64,000 nucleotides of DNA from Halobaculum sp. XH14 (GTDB taxonomy: Archaea; Halobacteriota; Halobacteria; Halobacteriales; Haloferacaceae), in contig NZ_CP134949.1 of assembly GCF_032116555.1 (NCBI RefSeq), positions 124,001 to 188,000 of the forward strand, read 5' to 3'. The translations under genes and the position numbers were made by a program. A model generated the notes under the pieces. The model ran no database searches. It had not been told where the DNA came from and saw only the letters and a list, made by a program, of their open reading frames with translations. Every line of letters starts with the position of its first letter. Position 1 is the first letter of the stretch. Positions 42,619 through 50,817 of this stretch are shown here, piece after piece.

Positions 42619-43293
42619 ATGCCCGCCGCCGACCTCGTCGCGTTCTCGGACCTCGCCAGGGCCGCCTACTGCCCGCGACAGCTCTACTACGTCCGGCGCG
42701 AGGACCGGGAACCGCCGAGCGAGGCGACCGAGCGCATCGACCTCGCGTTCCGATACCCCGAGTTGCGTGCGGCCGACGACGCGGCGTTGCGGACGGAGCC
42801 GGTCGATCGTCCCCCCGACGAGTACCGTGGGGCGATGGACCTGCTCGCCGGCCGCGAGGAGTGGGCCGACCTGACCGACCCGGCGGCGACGCGGACGCTG
42901 CTGGAGGGGAAGGACTGCCGCGGGATCGCCCACAAGGTGCTCGAACCGGACGACGAGTCGCCGGTCCCGACGATCGTCTCCCCCGGCGATCCGCCCGAGC
43001 AGGGGGTCTGGGAGCCGCAGGCGGTCCGCGCCGTCGCGGCCGCCAAGGCGCTCGCGTGGGAGCGTCAGCGGGAGGTCCCGAGGGCGTTCCTCGAGTATCC
43101 GACCCACGGCGTCGTCCGGGAGGTTCGGCTCACCGTTCGCAAGAAGGCGACATACCGGCGCGTGCTCCGAACGGTCACGACGATGGACGGTCCGCCGCCG
43201 CGGCTCACGGGCAGCGACAAGTGTGACTCGTGCCACTATCGGGAGCAGTGCGGGGTGAAGACGCGGAGCCTGCGCTCGTGGCTCGGCCTCTGA
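42619..43293 (+). CDS. Stand-alone Cas4-family protein, catalytic motif degenerate
   Basis: A 224-aa member of the Cas4/DUF83 RecB-like group by its four cysteine ligands for an Fe-S cluster: AYCPRQLYYVR (Cys18) and CDSCHYREQC (Cys202, 205, 211). In active Cas4 an Asp and an E-x-K motif bind metal; here the matching region (CRGIAHKVLEPDDESPVPTI and on) has His105 and no E-x-K, so nuclease activity is doubtful. No CRISPR array or other cas gene is in the window. CAAATAC at 42591-42597 is 25 nt upstream. It abuts the convergent sua5 gene. Confidence 0.85.
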   Translation: MPAADLVAFSDLARAAYCPRQLYYVRREDREPPSEATERIDLAFRYPELRAADDAALRTEPVDRPPDEYRGAMDLLAGREEWADLTDPAATRTLLEGKDCRGIAHKVLEPDDESPVPTIVSPGDPPEQGVWEPQAVRAVAAAKALAWERQREVPRAFLEYPTHGVVREVRLTVRKKATYRRVLRTVTTMDGPPPRLTGSDKCDSCHYREQCGVKTRSLRSWLGL

Positions 43294-43929
43294 TCAGGGC
43301 TCGCTGGCGAGCCACTCGCGCACGGCGTCCGACCGAAGCCCGGCGCGGTGGATGACCCCGCGTTCGGGGTCGACGACGGTGCTCTCTCCGCCGGGCACCT
43401 CGCCGCCGTCGAGGACGACGTCGACCCGCTCGCGGACGTCGGCGTCGAGCCGTGAGACGCGCCGCACGCTCCCCGCGCCCGAACGGTTCGCGCTCGTGGC
43501 CGTGACGGGGCCGGCCGCCCGCGCCAGCGCCCGCGCCGTCGGGTGGTCGGGTACCCGCACGCCGACACGCTGACGACCGCCGGTGATCGCGTCCGGGAGG
43601 TCCGATCCTCGGCCGACGACGACCGTGACCGGACCGGGGAGGAACGCCCGCATGAACCGCTCGGCGCGGTCGTTCGCCTCCGTTGCCGCCAGCGCCGCGT
43701 CCACGTCGGCGAACGCGACCGAGAGGGGCTCGTCCCGTGGACGCCCCTTCGCCGTGAAGACGTGGTCGACGGCGTCCGGGTCGGTGGCGTCGGCCGCCAG
43801 CCCGTACACCGTCTCGGTCGGGTAGACGACGAGACCGCCGGCGCTGATCGCCGCCGCGGCCGACTCGACGTCCGAGTCGGCGGCGGATTCGTCCTCCTGG
43901 CCGGCCGGATCGGAGTCGGGGTCGGTCAT
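43294..43929 (-). CDS. sua5: L-threonylcarbamoyladenylate synthase (Sua5/YrdC)
   Basis: Makes threonylcarbamoyl-AMP, the donor used by KEOPS for tRNA t6A. The 211-aa protein has GGLVVYPTETVYGLAADA (about 31-48), KGRPRDEPLSVAFAD (about 61-75), the PGPVTVVV strand and ATSANRSGAGS (about 143-153), all nucleotide- and substrate-binding landmarks of the YrdC domain. It lacks the extra C-terminal Sua5 domain, so TsaC-type is also a fair name. Its ATG directly follows the TAG of the redoxin gene, making it the third gene of a minus-strand operon. Confidence 0.93.
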   Translation of the reverse strand: MTDPDSDPAGQEDESAADSDVESAAAAISAGGLVVYPTETVYGLAADATDPDAVDHVFTAKGRPRDEPLSVAFADVDAALAATEANDRAERFMRAFLPGPVTVVVGRGSDLPDAITGGRQRVGVRVPDHPTARALARAAGPVTATSANRSGAGSVRRVSRLDADVRERVDVVLDGGEVPGGESTVVDPERGVIHRAGLRSDAVREWLASEP

Positions 43930-44463
43930 CTACAGGTCGTCGATGCGGGCCTCGACCTCGGCGTAGTCAGGGAAGTCGGGCCACTCGCTCGCGACCCACG
44001 CGTACTCGACCGTCCGCTCCTCGTCGAGCAGGAACACCGCCGGTCGGTGCTCGGTGACGCCCGCCATCCCGTCGAGGTCGTGTTCGATGCCGTACTCCGC
44101 CGCCACGCCGGCTCCGGGATCGGAGAACAGCCGGTAGTCAATCCCGCGCTCGGCCGTGAACGTCTTGTGCTCGTACGGCGAGGAGATGGAGAGGCCGACG
44201 ACGGTCGGACCGTCGCTTCCGGCACCGTCGTCCGCCCCCCGACCCCACCCGCGGTCCCGGATCTCGTTCCAGACGTACGTCGCCGGGAACGCGCCGTCCA
44301 TCGGGAAGGCGACGAGTGCGACCGGCCCCTCGGCGGTCAGCTCCGAGAGCGACGTGTCGGTCCAGTACTCCTCGGAGACGAGCGGTCGGGTGAAGTCCGG
44401 CGCGGTGTCGCCCACCTCGGGGTGGTCGGTCTCCGGTAGCTGCACGACCTCGAAGTCGGGCAT
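43930..44463 (-). CDS. Redoxin-domain protein without cysteine
   Basis: A 177-aa peroxiredoxin/AhpC-TSA-like fold: VGDTAPDFTRPLV (about 17-29), VALVAFPMDGAFPATYVWNE (about 48-67), VVGLSISSPYEHKTFTAERG (about 89-108), YRLFSDPGAGVAAEYGI, and RPAVFLLDEERTVEYAWVAS. Peroxiredoxins need a Cys after the second motif; here there is none, and the whole protein contains no cysteine. It therefore cannot act as a thiol peroxidase. It overlaps the upstream glutaredoxin-like gene (TGATG) and may be its partner. Confidence 0.85.
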   Translation of the reverse strand: MPDFEVVQLPETDHPEVGDTAPDFTRPLVSEEYWTDTSLSELTAEGPVALVAFPMDGAFPATYVWNEIRDRGWGRGADDGAGSDGPTVVGLSISSPYEHKTFTAERGIDYRLFSDPGAGVAAEYGIEHDLDGMAGVTEHRPAVFLLDEERTVEYAWVASEWPDFPDYAEVEARIDDL

Positions 44464-44762
44464 CAGTCGGCACCTCCGGCGGCGCCGGCCGCGCCGGACG
44501 CGGCCGCCCCGTCGCCGTACGTGTTCTCGAGGTACTCGACGATGTTCGCCGACTCGGACATCGTGACGCCGGTCGTCTCGTCGACGATGGCCGGGACGGT
44601 GCGCTTGTTCGTGAGCCGAGCGACGGCGTTCCGGTCCGAGTGCATCGGTTCGACGAACCGGGAGGCGTACGCGAGGTCGAACTCGTCCAGTTTGTTGACG
44701 ACCCGCTCACAGTACGGGCACGCCTGGAGCCGATACAGCGTGATGGCCGGTTCCTCCGACAT
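44463..44762 (-). CDS. Glutaredoxin / GST-N-like protein
   Basis: A 99-aa thioredoxin-fold protein with the redox motif CPYC (residues 15-18) in YRLQACPYCERVVNKLDEFD, the cis-proline strand RTVPAIVDE (about 54-62) and SESANIVEYLE (about 69-79), which is typical of the N-terminal GST/glutaredoxin group. An Ala/Gly tail ends it. It is the first gene of a three-gene operon with the cysteine-free redoxin and sua5. GTTAGG near 44788 is a weak box. It probably reduces disulfides or low-molecular-weight thiol adducts (gamma-glutamylcysteine in haloarchaea). Confidence 0.88.
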   Translation of the reverse strand: MSEEPAITLYRLQACPYCERVVNKLDEFDLAYASRFVEPMHSDRNAVARLTNKRTVPAIVDETTGVTMSESANIVEYLENTYGDGAAASGAAGAAGGAD

Positions 44763-44886
44763 GGGTGACCTGTAGGGGCGGGTGGGCCTAACGTCTTCGC
44801 CCGAGGAAACGTGGGACAGCGGACTCAGACCGGTGCATCCGGGAGGACAACGCTTAATTCAGGGGGACGACAAAGCCTCGTATCGT

Positions 44887-46293
44887 ATGGGTTTGTCGAC
44901 GGAATACGCCTCTCTAGTGGCTCACGCGCTCCTCCAGGGGAGCGGGATCATCGGGTCGTTCCCGATCAACGATACGACGATCACCATCGGCGGAGCGATC
45001 GCCATCGTCATCCTCATCGCGCTCTCCGGGTTCTTCTCCTCCTCGGAGATCGCGATGTTCTCGCTCGCCAACCACCGCGTCGACCACCTCGTCGAGAGCG
45101 GGAAGCGCGGCGCGCGGACCGTCAAGAGCCTGAAGGAGGACCCCCACCGCCTGCTCGTGACCATCCTGGTGGGCAACAACATCGTCAACATCGCGATGTC
45201 CTCGCTCGCGACCGCAATCGTCGGCATCTACTTCGACCCCGGCCCGGCCGTCCTCATCTCGACGTTCGGGATCACGTCGCTAGTGCTCCTGTTCGGCGAG
45301 TCGGCACCGAAGAGCTACGCCGTCGAGAACACCGAGTCCTGGGCGCTCCGCATCTCGCGCCCGCTGCAGTACTCCGAGTACGTCCTCCTGCCGCTTGTCG
45401 TCACCTTCGATTACCTCACGCGGCTCGTGAACAAGGTCACCGGCGGGCGCTCGGCCATCGAGACCCAGTACGTCACCCGCGACGAGATCCAGGACATGAT
45501 CCAGACCGGGGAGCGGGAGGGGGTCATCGAGGAGGACGAGCGCGAGATGCTCGACCGCATCTTCCGGTTCAACCGCACCATCGCCAAGGAGGTGATGACC
45601 CCGCGGCTCGACATCAACGCGGTCCCGAAGGACGCCACCCTCGACGAGGCGATCGAGACCTGCGTCCAGGCCGACCACGAGCGCGTCCCCGTCTACGAGG
45701 GGAACCTCGACAACATCGTCGGCGTCGTGAACGTCCGGGACCTCGTCCGGGCGCGCTACTACGGCGAGGGCGACCAGACGCTCGCCTCGGTCGTCCAGCC
45801 GACCCTGCACGTCCCCGAGTCGAAGAACGCCGACGAACTGCTGGAGGAGATGCAGGAGTCGCGGATGCAGATGGTCGTCGTCATCGACGAGTTCGGCACC
45901 ACCGAGGGGATCCTCACGCTGGAGGACATGGTCGAGGAGATCGTCGGTGACATCCTCGAGGGCGACGAGACGGAGCCGTTCGAGTTCGTCGACGACCACA
46001 CCGCGATGGTTCGGGGCGAGGTGAACATCGACGAGGTGAACGAGGTGCTCGGCATCGACCTCCCGGAGGGCGAGGAGTTCGAGACGCTCGCGGGCTTCGT
46101 GTTCAACCGCGCCGGCCGCCTCGTCGAGGAGGGCGAGGAGATCGAGTTCGGCAACGTTGCCATCCGCATCGAGCAGGTCGACAACACCCGCATCATGCTC
46201 GCCCGGGTCACCATCACCGAGGAGCCGGAGGAGGTCGGGACCGACGACGACCTCGACGCCGAAACCGGCTCCGAGCAGGAACTCGAGAACTGA
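44887..46293 (+). CDS. CNNM/CorC family transporter (DUF21-CBS-HlyC)
   Basis: A 468-aa membrane protein: DUF21 domain with about four spans (30-200; GGAIAIVILIALSGFFSSSE and LLFGESAPKSYAV), two CBS domains (about 225-345; MTPRLDINAVP and MQMVVVIDEFGTTEGILTLE) and a C-terminal CorC_HlyC domain (about 365-445; FETLAGFVFNRAGRLVEEGE). Family members export Mg2+ or Co2+ or move Na+. The ATG at 44887 is preceded by CTTAATTC about 30 nt upstream; longer frames are not conserved. Confidence 0.93.
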   Translation: MGLSTEYASLVAHALLQGSGIIGSFPINDTTITIGGAIAIVILIALSGFFSSSEIAMFSLANHRVDHLVESGKRGARTVKSLKEDPHRLLVTILVGNNIVNIAMSSLATAIVGIYFDPGPAVLISTFGITSLVLLFGESAPKSYAVENTESWALRISRPLQYSEYVLLPLVVTFDYLTRLVNKVTGGRSAIETQYVTRDEIQDMIQTGEREGVIEEDEREMLDRIFRFNRTIAKEVMTPRLDINAVPKDATLDEAIETCVQADHERVPVYEGNLDNIVGVVNVRDLVRARYYGEGDQTLASVVQPTLHVPESKNADELLEEMQESRMQMVVVIDEFGTTEGILTLEDMVEEIVGDILEGDETEPFEFVDDHTAMVRGEVNIDEVNEVLGIDLPEGEEFETLAGFVFNRAGRLVEEGEEIEFGNVAIRIEQVDNTRIMLARVTITEEPEEVGTDDDLDAETGSEQELEN

Positions 46294-46335
46294 GGACGGC
46301 CGGCCCGGCGACGTTCTCCGGGCCGTCGCTGCCGC

Positions 46336-47532
46336 CTACAGCACCGCATCCACGGCGACGAACGCGCCGTAGCCGACGCCGAACGCGAGCACGAGCGAGC
46401 CGACCCACGCGAGCACCGTGTACAGCATCTTCCGGGTGCTCACCCCCGCGCCGCCCGCGGCGTAGCCCGAGCCGACGATGGCGCTGACGATGATCTCGTT
46501 GAACGAGACGGGGATGCCGAACGCGACGGCGGTCTGGGCGATGGCGAAGCTCGGGATGAGCGCCGCGATCGACCGGCGCGGCCCGAGGCTGGAGTAGTCC
46601 TGCGCGAGCGCCTTGATCATCCGCGGCGCCCCCGTCCAGGAGCCGGCGAGCAGGCCGAGGCCGCCGCCGACCAGCACCGCGAGCAGCGGGACCGCCAGGT
46701 TCCCGTCGAGCAGCGGGACGAGCGGGCCGATGGCGAGTCCCACCTGCGAGCCGCCGGCCGAGAAGGCGACGAGGCCGCCGAGCACGAGCAGGAAGTGCCG
46801 CTGGCCCGCTTCCGGGTCGCGTGCGGTGTCGACGTGCAGCGCCACGGCCGCGAGCGCGGCGAGCGCGAGCGTGACGGCCACCCAGCCGGCGTCGACGCCC
46901 GCGAGGGTCGGGAGCGGGAGCCCCGCCGCGAGCACCCCCGCGATGGAGCCCTGCTCGCCGGGCGGGCCGAGGACGGTGAAGCCGACGTTGACGACGAGCG
47001 CGCCGACGACGCCGGCCAGCACGGAGGTGAGCGCGCGCTCGGGGATCGACTCGGCGCGGAGCAGCCTGGCCGTGACGTACGCCGCCCCGCCGCCGAGAAA
47101 CGGCGTGGCGACCCAGAGCGCGGCGATCTCGCGGTACTTCGCCCACGCCGGGTCGCCGCCGAGCGCGAGGCCGACGCCGACGACCGCGCCGGTGACGGTG
47201 AACGCGGTGGCGATGGGGTAGCCCGCGAACACGCCGACCGCGACGAGTGCGGCGGCGGTGACGAGGCCGACGATGGCCGCCGTGGCGGTGATGGAGACGC
47301 CGACGATGAGGTCGTTGCCGACGGCCTCGGTGACGTTCGCGCCCTGGAGCACCGCGCCGAGGAAGCCGAGCAGGCCGACGACGAGGCCGGCGCGCATCAC
47401 GGAGATGGCGTTCGCGCCGACTGCCGGGGCGAATGGCGTCGACCCCGAGGAGCCGGCGCCGATGGCCCAGGCCATGAAGAGCGAGGCGAGACCCGCGACT
47501 CCAAGCGTCGCCAGCGTGGCGGGGTCGACCAT
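46336..47532 (-). CDS. pit: PiT-family inorganic phosphate transporter
   Basis: A 398-aa PHO4/PiT permease with about ten hydrophobic segments in two inverted halves. The signature GANAISVMRAGLVVGLLGFLG near the first half (about 38-58) and the second-half counterpart SFNEIIVSAIVGSGYAAGGA (about 343-362) are visible. It imports phosphate with Na+ or H+. The ATG at 47532 is used. It is followed by nothing on its strand except the convergent CNNM gene; no PhoU gene is adjacent. Confidence 0.92.
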   Translation of the reverse strand: MVDPATLATLGVAGLASLFMAWAIGAGSSGSTPFAPAVGANAISVMRAGLVVGLLGFLGAVLQGANVTEAVGNDLIVGVSITATAAIVGLVTAAALVAVGVFAGYPIATAFTVTGAVVGVGLALGGDPAWAKYREIAALWVATPFLGGGAAYVTARLLRAESIPERALTSVLAGVVGALVVNVGFTVLGPPGEQGSIAGVLAAGLPLPTLAGVDAGWVAVTLALAALAAVALHVDTARDPEAGQRHFLLVLGGLVAFSAGGSQVGLAIGPLVPLLDGNLAVPLLAVLVGGGLGLLAGSWTGAPRMIKALAQDYSSLGPRRSIAALIPSFAIAQTAVAFGIPVSFNEIIVSAIVGSGYAAGGAGVSTRKMLYTVLAWVGSLVLAFGVGYGAFVAVDAVL

Positions 47533-47594
47533 ACACGGGCCTCGCGTGGGGTCTACAAGTGACTGTCCCTGTCGAGTTCCGGGCCGCGGGGTCG

Positions 47595-47753
47595 TTACCC
47601 GTCGCGCTGGCCGGACTCGTACCCCTGCCTCGCGTTGACGAGGATCCGGCGGACGAAGAGATAGGCGCCGAGGACGAGCGCGAGGAGCACGACCAGGATG
47701 GCCGTGAGGACCGGGTTCGCCGCGACGGCCTCGCCGACCAGGTCGAGTATCAT
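47595..47753 (-). CDS. 52-aa single-span membrane protein
   Basis: From the ATG at 47753: a short amphipathic start (MILDLVGEAVAANPV), one hydrophobic helix at about 14-34, then a basic tail RRILVNARQGYESGQRDG, so the C-terminus is likely cytoplasmic. A codon earlier in the frame would add eight polar residues. It lies 62 bp upstream of the phosphate transporter on the same strand and could be co-transcribed with it. Function is unknown. Confidence 0.65.
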   Translation of the reverse strand: MILDLVGEAVAANPVLTAILVVLLALVLGAYLFVRRILVNARQGYESGQRDG

Positions 47754-47903
47754 GTGCGGGGCTCGGTCGGACCGCGGCAAAGGCGTTTCGGGTGTCGTTC
47801 CCGCTCCCGACGGCTACGTCGGAGTTGGCTGATCGCGTGCCGTTGCCGGCCCGTCGGCGAAACCGTTGGCATCAGGGGAGCGGTCTGCGTCCGTTTGCGG
47901 CCG

Positions 47904-48003
47904 GCGCGCGTGACGCGAACCCCCATCGCTGGGGTGAGCAGACGCGCGCGAGGGACGGGCACCGGAGCGAGCCTGCGAGCGAGGAGCGCAATCGGCTGTT
48001 CAC
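47904..48003 (+). repeat. Second dispersed element, copy A
   Basis: GCGCGCGTGACGCGAACCCC...GGGGTGAGCAGACGCGCGCGAGGGA, then GAGCGAGCCTGCGAGCGAGG and GCGCAATCGGCTG. It matches copy B at 52451 over about 100 bp with changes in the inner stem. The rest of the 404-bp gap 47754-48157 has a box GTTTAGAC near 48128 for the next gene and no gene. Confidence 0.65.
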
Positions 48004-48157
48004 GCGACCGGAGTCGTTCGAAAACCTCCGATTTTCGTGATTCGATCCCCGACCCGACCCACCGCGCTCACTCACCGCAGTTCGTCGATATCCCGGACCA
48101 CGGACCGCCAGTCAGCCAGACGGAAGCGTTTAGACGGCCGGCCGGCTACCTCCCGGT

Positions 48158-48607
48158 ATGCCGGACTGTCCACTGGCGGACGACTGCCCACGTTTCTCCG
48201 AGCGCATCAACGGAATGGGCTGTCAGCACTACGGCGACCGCGGCGGCGCCGAGTGGTGCAACAACTACGACATGCCCATCTCGGACCTGAAACAGCAGCC
48301 GGTCAAGCCCGGCGAGGAGGTCGTACTCGACGTGGAGGACATCCACGAGAGCGGCGCCGGCGTCGGCCGGACCGAGGACGGCTTCATCGTCATGGTCGAC
48401 GGCGCGCTGCCGCCCTCCCGGGTCAGGGTCCGGATCGACCGGGTGAAACACAACCACGCGAAGGCGAAGGAGATCGTCGAGAAGCTCCCGATGGACTCGG
48501 ACGACGAGGGCGGCGAACTCGACGAGGCCGACCCCGCCGCCGGCGCGGACGACGGGGAGAAGGAGGAACAGCGGCTCGGCTCGCGCGACAACTTCTGGGG
48601 CTCGTAG
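48158..48607 (+). CDS. TRAM-domain protein with N-terminal cysteines
   Basis: A 149-aa protein. Residues 1-40 carry five cysteines (CPLADDC, GMGCQHYGDR and EWCNNY) that may bind zinc or Fe-S. Residues about 48-110 form a TRAM beta-barrel (EEVVLDVEDIHESGAGVGRT, then GFIVMVDGALPPSRVRVRID), an RNA-binding fold found in methylthiotransferases and in archaeal cold-shock-like proteins. The tail is acidic. A likely role is RNA chaperoning. GTTTAGAC about 28 nt upstream fits a leaderless start. Confidence 0.87.
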   Translation: MPDCPLADDCPRFSERINGMGCQHYGDRGGAEWCNNYDMPISDLKQQPVKPGEEVVLDVEDIHESGAGVGRTEDGFIVMVDGALPPSRVRVRIDRVKHNHAKAKEIVEKLPMDSDDEGGELDEADPAAGADDGEKEEQRLGSRDNFWGS

Positions 48608-48682
48608 GGCGCGAGCGTCCCGGAAGCCGCACACTGACAGTCCGAACTATCCCTTTTTGCCCCCGGCGGCCCCAGGGCAGGT

Positions 48683-49171
48683 ATGGCCGACTCCCAGGGG
48701 GACGCCGACGCCGTCGAGGTCGACGTCGACGAGGTGCTCGACGGCGCCGGCTTCGATCCCGAGTCGAGCGTGCTCACGCGCCGGCAAGCCGAGGTGCTGG
48801 CGCTCCGGGAACGCGGCACCCGGCAGGCCGACATCGCGGCACTGCTTGGCACCTCCCGCGCGAACGTCTCCAGCGTCGAGGCCAGCGCCCGCGAGAACGT
48901 CGAGAAGGCGAGCGAGACGGTCGCGTTCGCGGAGGCGCTGGCGGCCCCGGTTCGGGTCGAGGTCGAGTCCGGCGCGGACCTCTATGACGTCCCCCGGCGC
49001 GTCTTCGGGGCCTGCGACGAGGCCGACGTGAAGGTGAACCACACCGCCCCCGGGCTGATGAACCTCGTGAGCGAGGAGGCCGGCACCGCGGTCCAGGGGC
49101 GACAGGTCGTCGACCCGATCCTCGTCGGCGTCACCACGGGCGGTGCCGTCCGCGTGCGGCGATCCGAGTAG
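48683..49171 (+). CDS. Tfx-family transcriptional regulator
   Basis: A 162-aa archaeal DNA-binding protein. The helix-turn-helix spans about 30-75: VLTRRQAEVLALRERGTRQA, then DIAALLGTSRANVSSVEASA. The C-terminal part (about 90-155) is the Tfx-specific dimer or ligand domain (ADVKVNHTAPGLMNLVSEEA). Tfx was first described next to molybdenum formylmethanofuran dehydrogenase genes in a methanogen; here no such target is nearby. CCCTTTTTGCC about 28 nt upstream fits a leaderless transcript. Confidence 0.9.
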   Translation: MADSQGDADAVEVDVDEVLDGAGFDPESSVLTRRQAEVLALRERGTRQADIAALLGTSRANVSSVEASARENVEKASETVAFAEALAAPVRVEVESGADLYDVPRRVFGACDEADVKVNHTAPGLMNLVSEEAGTAVQGRQVVDPILVGVTTGGAVRVRRSE

Positions 49172-49193
49172 TTCCCCGCGGCACCGACGCTAG

Positions 49194-50315
49194 TCAGAAC
49201 TTCCCGTCCCGTTTCAGCCGCGAAACCACCTCCCGCACGCGCTGTGTCTCCCCCTTCGGCACCACCAGCACGCGGTCGTCGTACGCGACGACACAGAGGT
49301 CTTCGACGCCCACGAGCGAGACGTGTTTGTCGTCGCCGGCGACGACGTTCCCCACCGAATCGAGCGTCAGCGCGTCCGCCGCGAGCGTGTTGCCGTCCGC
49401 GTCGCTGCCAAGTACTCGTTCGAGCGCGTCCCACGAGCCCAGGTCGTCCCACTCGAAGTCGGCCGGCACGAGCGCGGCGTCCGCTGCCCGCTCCATCACC
49501 GCGTAGTCGACGCTGATCGGTTCGACGGCGTCGAAGCCCGCGTCGGGGTCCGGGTCCTCGGCCTCCAGCGCATCGACGAGCGGCGCGAGCGGGGTGTCCC
49601 GGGCGGCCGCGAACAGCGCCGATGGCGTCCAGGCGAAGACGCCCGCGTTCCAGCGATAGCCCGCCGCGACGTACTCCCGGGCCGTCTCGGCGTCCGGCTT
49701 CTCGTGGAACGCGGCGAGGTCGCGGTAGCGGTCGCCGCCGTCACCGCGGTCGTCGTGGTCGCACCCGTCGCCGCCGGTGGTCCGCTTCGCGCCCGGTTCG
49801 ACGTAGCCGTAGCCGGTGGCCGGCCGCGTCGGTTCGACGCCGAAGGCGACGAGCGCGTCGGCGTCGGCCGCGACCCGGACACCCCGGAGCATCGTCGCCG
49901 CGAACGCCTCGGCGTCCGGGACGTGGTGGTCCGCCGGGAGGCAGACGACCACCGGCTCCGTGCCGCCGTCCCCGTCGGCCCCGCTTGCGACGCGTTCCCC
50001 GGCCACCCACGTCGCGTACAGGAGCGCCGGTCCGGTGTCCTTGCCGGCCGGCTCGACGACGATCTCGGCGTCGGGTGCGTGTTTCGGGATCTCGTCGGCG
50101 AACTCGGGTCGCGTGGCGACGAGGACGCGGTCGGCGAAGTCGGCCCTTGCGACGGTGCGCGCGAGGAGGCTTTCGTCCCGGCCGCCGCCCGCACCGCCTC
50201 CGAGCGGGAGGAACTGTTTCGGCCGATGGCTCCGGGAGGCCGGGTAGAGCCGCGACCCGGTTCCGCCCGCCAGAACTACGGCGACGACGGGGCGGTCGGG
50301 TGTGGGTTCGCTCAC
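49194..50315 (-). CDS. manC: Mannose-1-phosphate guanylyltransferase-like enzyme
   Basis: A 373-aa nucleotidyltransferase. VAVVLAGGTGSRLYPASRSH (about 9-28) followed by RPKQFLPLGG is the signature of GDP-mannose pyrophosphorylases; VVEPAGKDTGPALLYA, CLPADHHVPD, GYGYVEPG, FHEKPD, WNAGVFAW and SVDYAVMERA complete the family pattern, ending in a beta-rich domain (DDLGSWDALERVL). It supplies GDP-mannose or a related sugar nucleotide for glycans. The GTG at 50315 overlaps the upstream stop as GTGA, so translation is coupled. The bacterial isomerase half is absent. Confidence 0.9.
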   Translation of the reverse strand: MSEPTPDRPVVAVVLAGGTGSRLYPASRSHRPKQFLPLGGGAGGGRDESLLARTVARADFADRVLVATRPEFADEIPKHAPDAEIVVEPAGKDTGPALLYATWVAGERVASGADGDGGTEPVVVCLPADHHVPDAEAFAATMLRGVRVAADADALVAFGVEPTRPATGYGYVEPGAKRTTGGDGCDHDDRGDGGDRYRDLAAFHEKPDAETAREYVAAGYRWNAGVFAWTPSALFAAARDTPLAPLVDALEAEDPDPDAGFDAVEPISVDYAVMERAADAALVPADFEWDDLGSWDALERVLGSDADGNTLAADALTLDSVGNVVAGDDKHVSLVGVEDLCVVAYDDRVLVVPKGETQRVREVVSRLKRDGKF

Positions 50316-50623
50316 CACGTCTGGACCCGCCCGCCGCGGACGTCCTCGGCACAGCCCTCGCAGTCCACGTTGCCGGCCTCGAAGCAGTCCGGGTGGCCCG
50401 CCGCATCGAGGGCGACGGCGCGCTTCTCGGCGTAGCGCCGGCAGACGATCCTCGCGTCCCCCTCGTCGTTCGCGGGGAGGCCGAACTCCGCCGGGTCGGC
50501 CAGGTCGGGCGTGCCGGCGTCCGTCCGCCCCTCGCGGTAGGCGTCCCTGCTTCGGGCGTACTCCCGGCCGGCCTTCCGGGCCTGCTGGCGCAGGACGCGG
50601 CGGAGGCGGTCGGTCAGCGTCAT
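50312..50623 (-). CDS. Haloarchaeal Cys-containing small protein
   Basis: A 103-aa protein I cannot assign. A basic helical N-terminus (TLTDRLRRVLRQQARKAGRE) is followed by a conserved-looking C-terminus with four cysteines (IVCRRYAEKR, HPDCFEAGNVDCEGCAEDV), which may bind zinc. The ATG at 50623 is preferred to one nine codons upstream. Its TGA overlaps the GTG of the nucleotidyltransferase gene, so the two form an operon. Confidence 0.7.
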   Translation of the reverse strand: MTLTDRLRRVLRQQARKAGREYARSRDAYREGRTDAGTPDLADPAEFGLPANDEGDARIVCRRYAEKRAVALDAAGHPDCFEAGNVDCEGCAEDVRGGRVQTW

Positions 50624-50749
50624 GGCCGACCCTGCGCCGGCCAGGGACATAGGTCCGTTGCCGTCGGGGCGTGCCGGCGAGCCCGCTCGCTCGCGGACCC
50701 ACTCCGACGCAGTACCCGTGTTCTGACCACTTCCCCCCGCTCCCGGAGT

Positions 50750-50757
50750 CTTAAATA
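50750..50757 (+). promoter_or_regulatory. TATA box of the rpa3 operon
   Basis: CTTAAATA in GTCTTAAATAGGATAG. A start about 25 nt downstream coincides with the ATG at 50779, while GGAGG at 50803-50807 stands 10 nt before the ATG at 50818; the sequence thus supports two possible starts. Confidence 0.6.
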
Positions 50758-50817
50758 GGATAGCGCACCAACCGGCGTATGCCTCCCACCGAAAAACTGA
50801 GCGGAGGCGAGAGACCC

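Noticed and set aside
49740-49790. Frameshift or insertion in the nucleotidyltransferase gene (Asp/Gly/His-rich stretch)
   Set aside because: The frame is intact on both sides; it is a low-complexity loop, common in haloarchaeal proteins.
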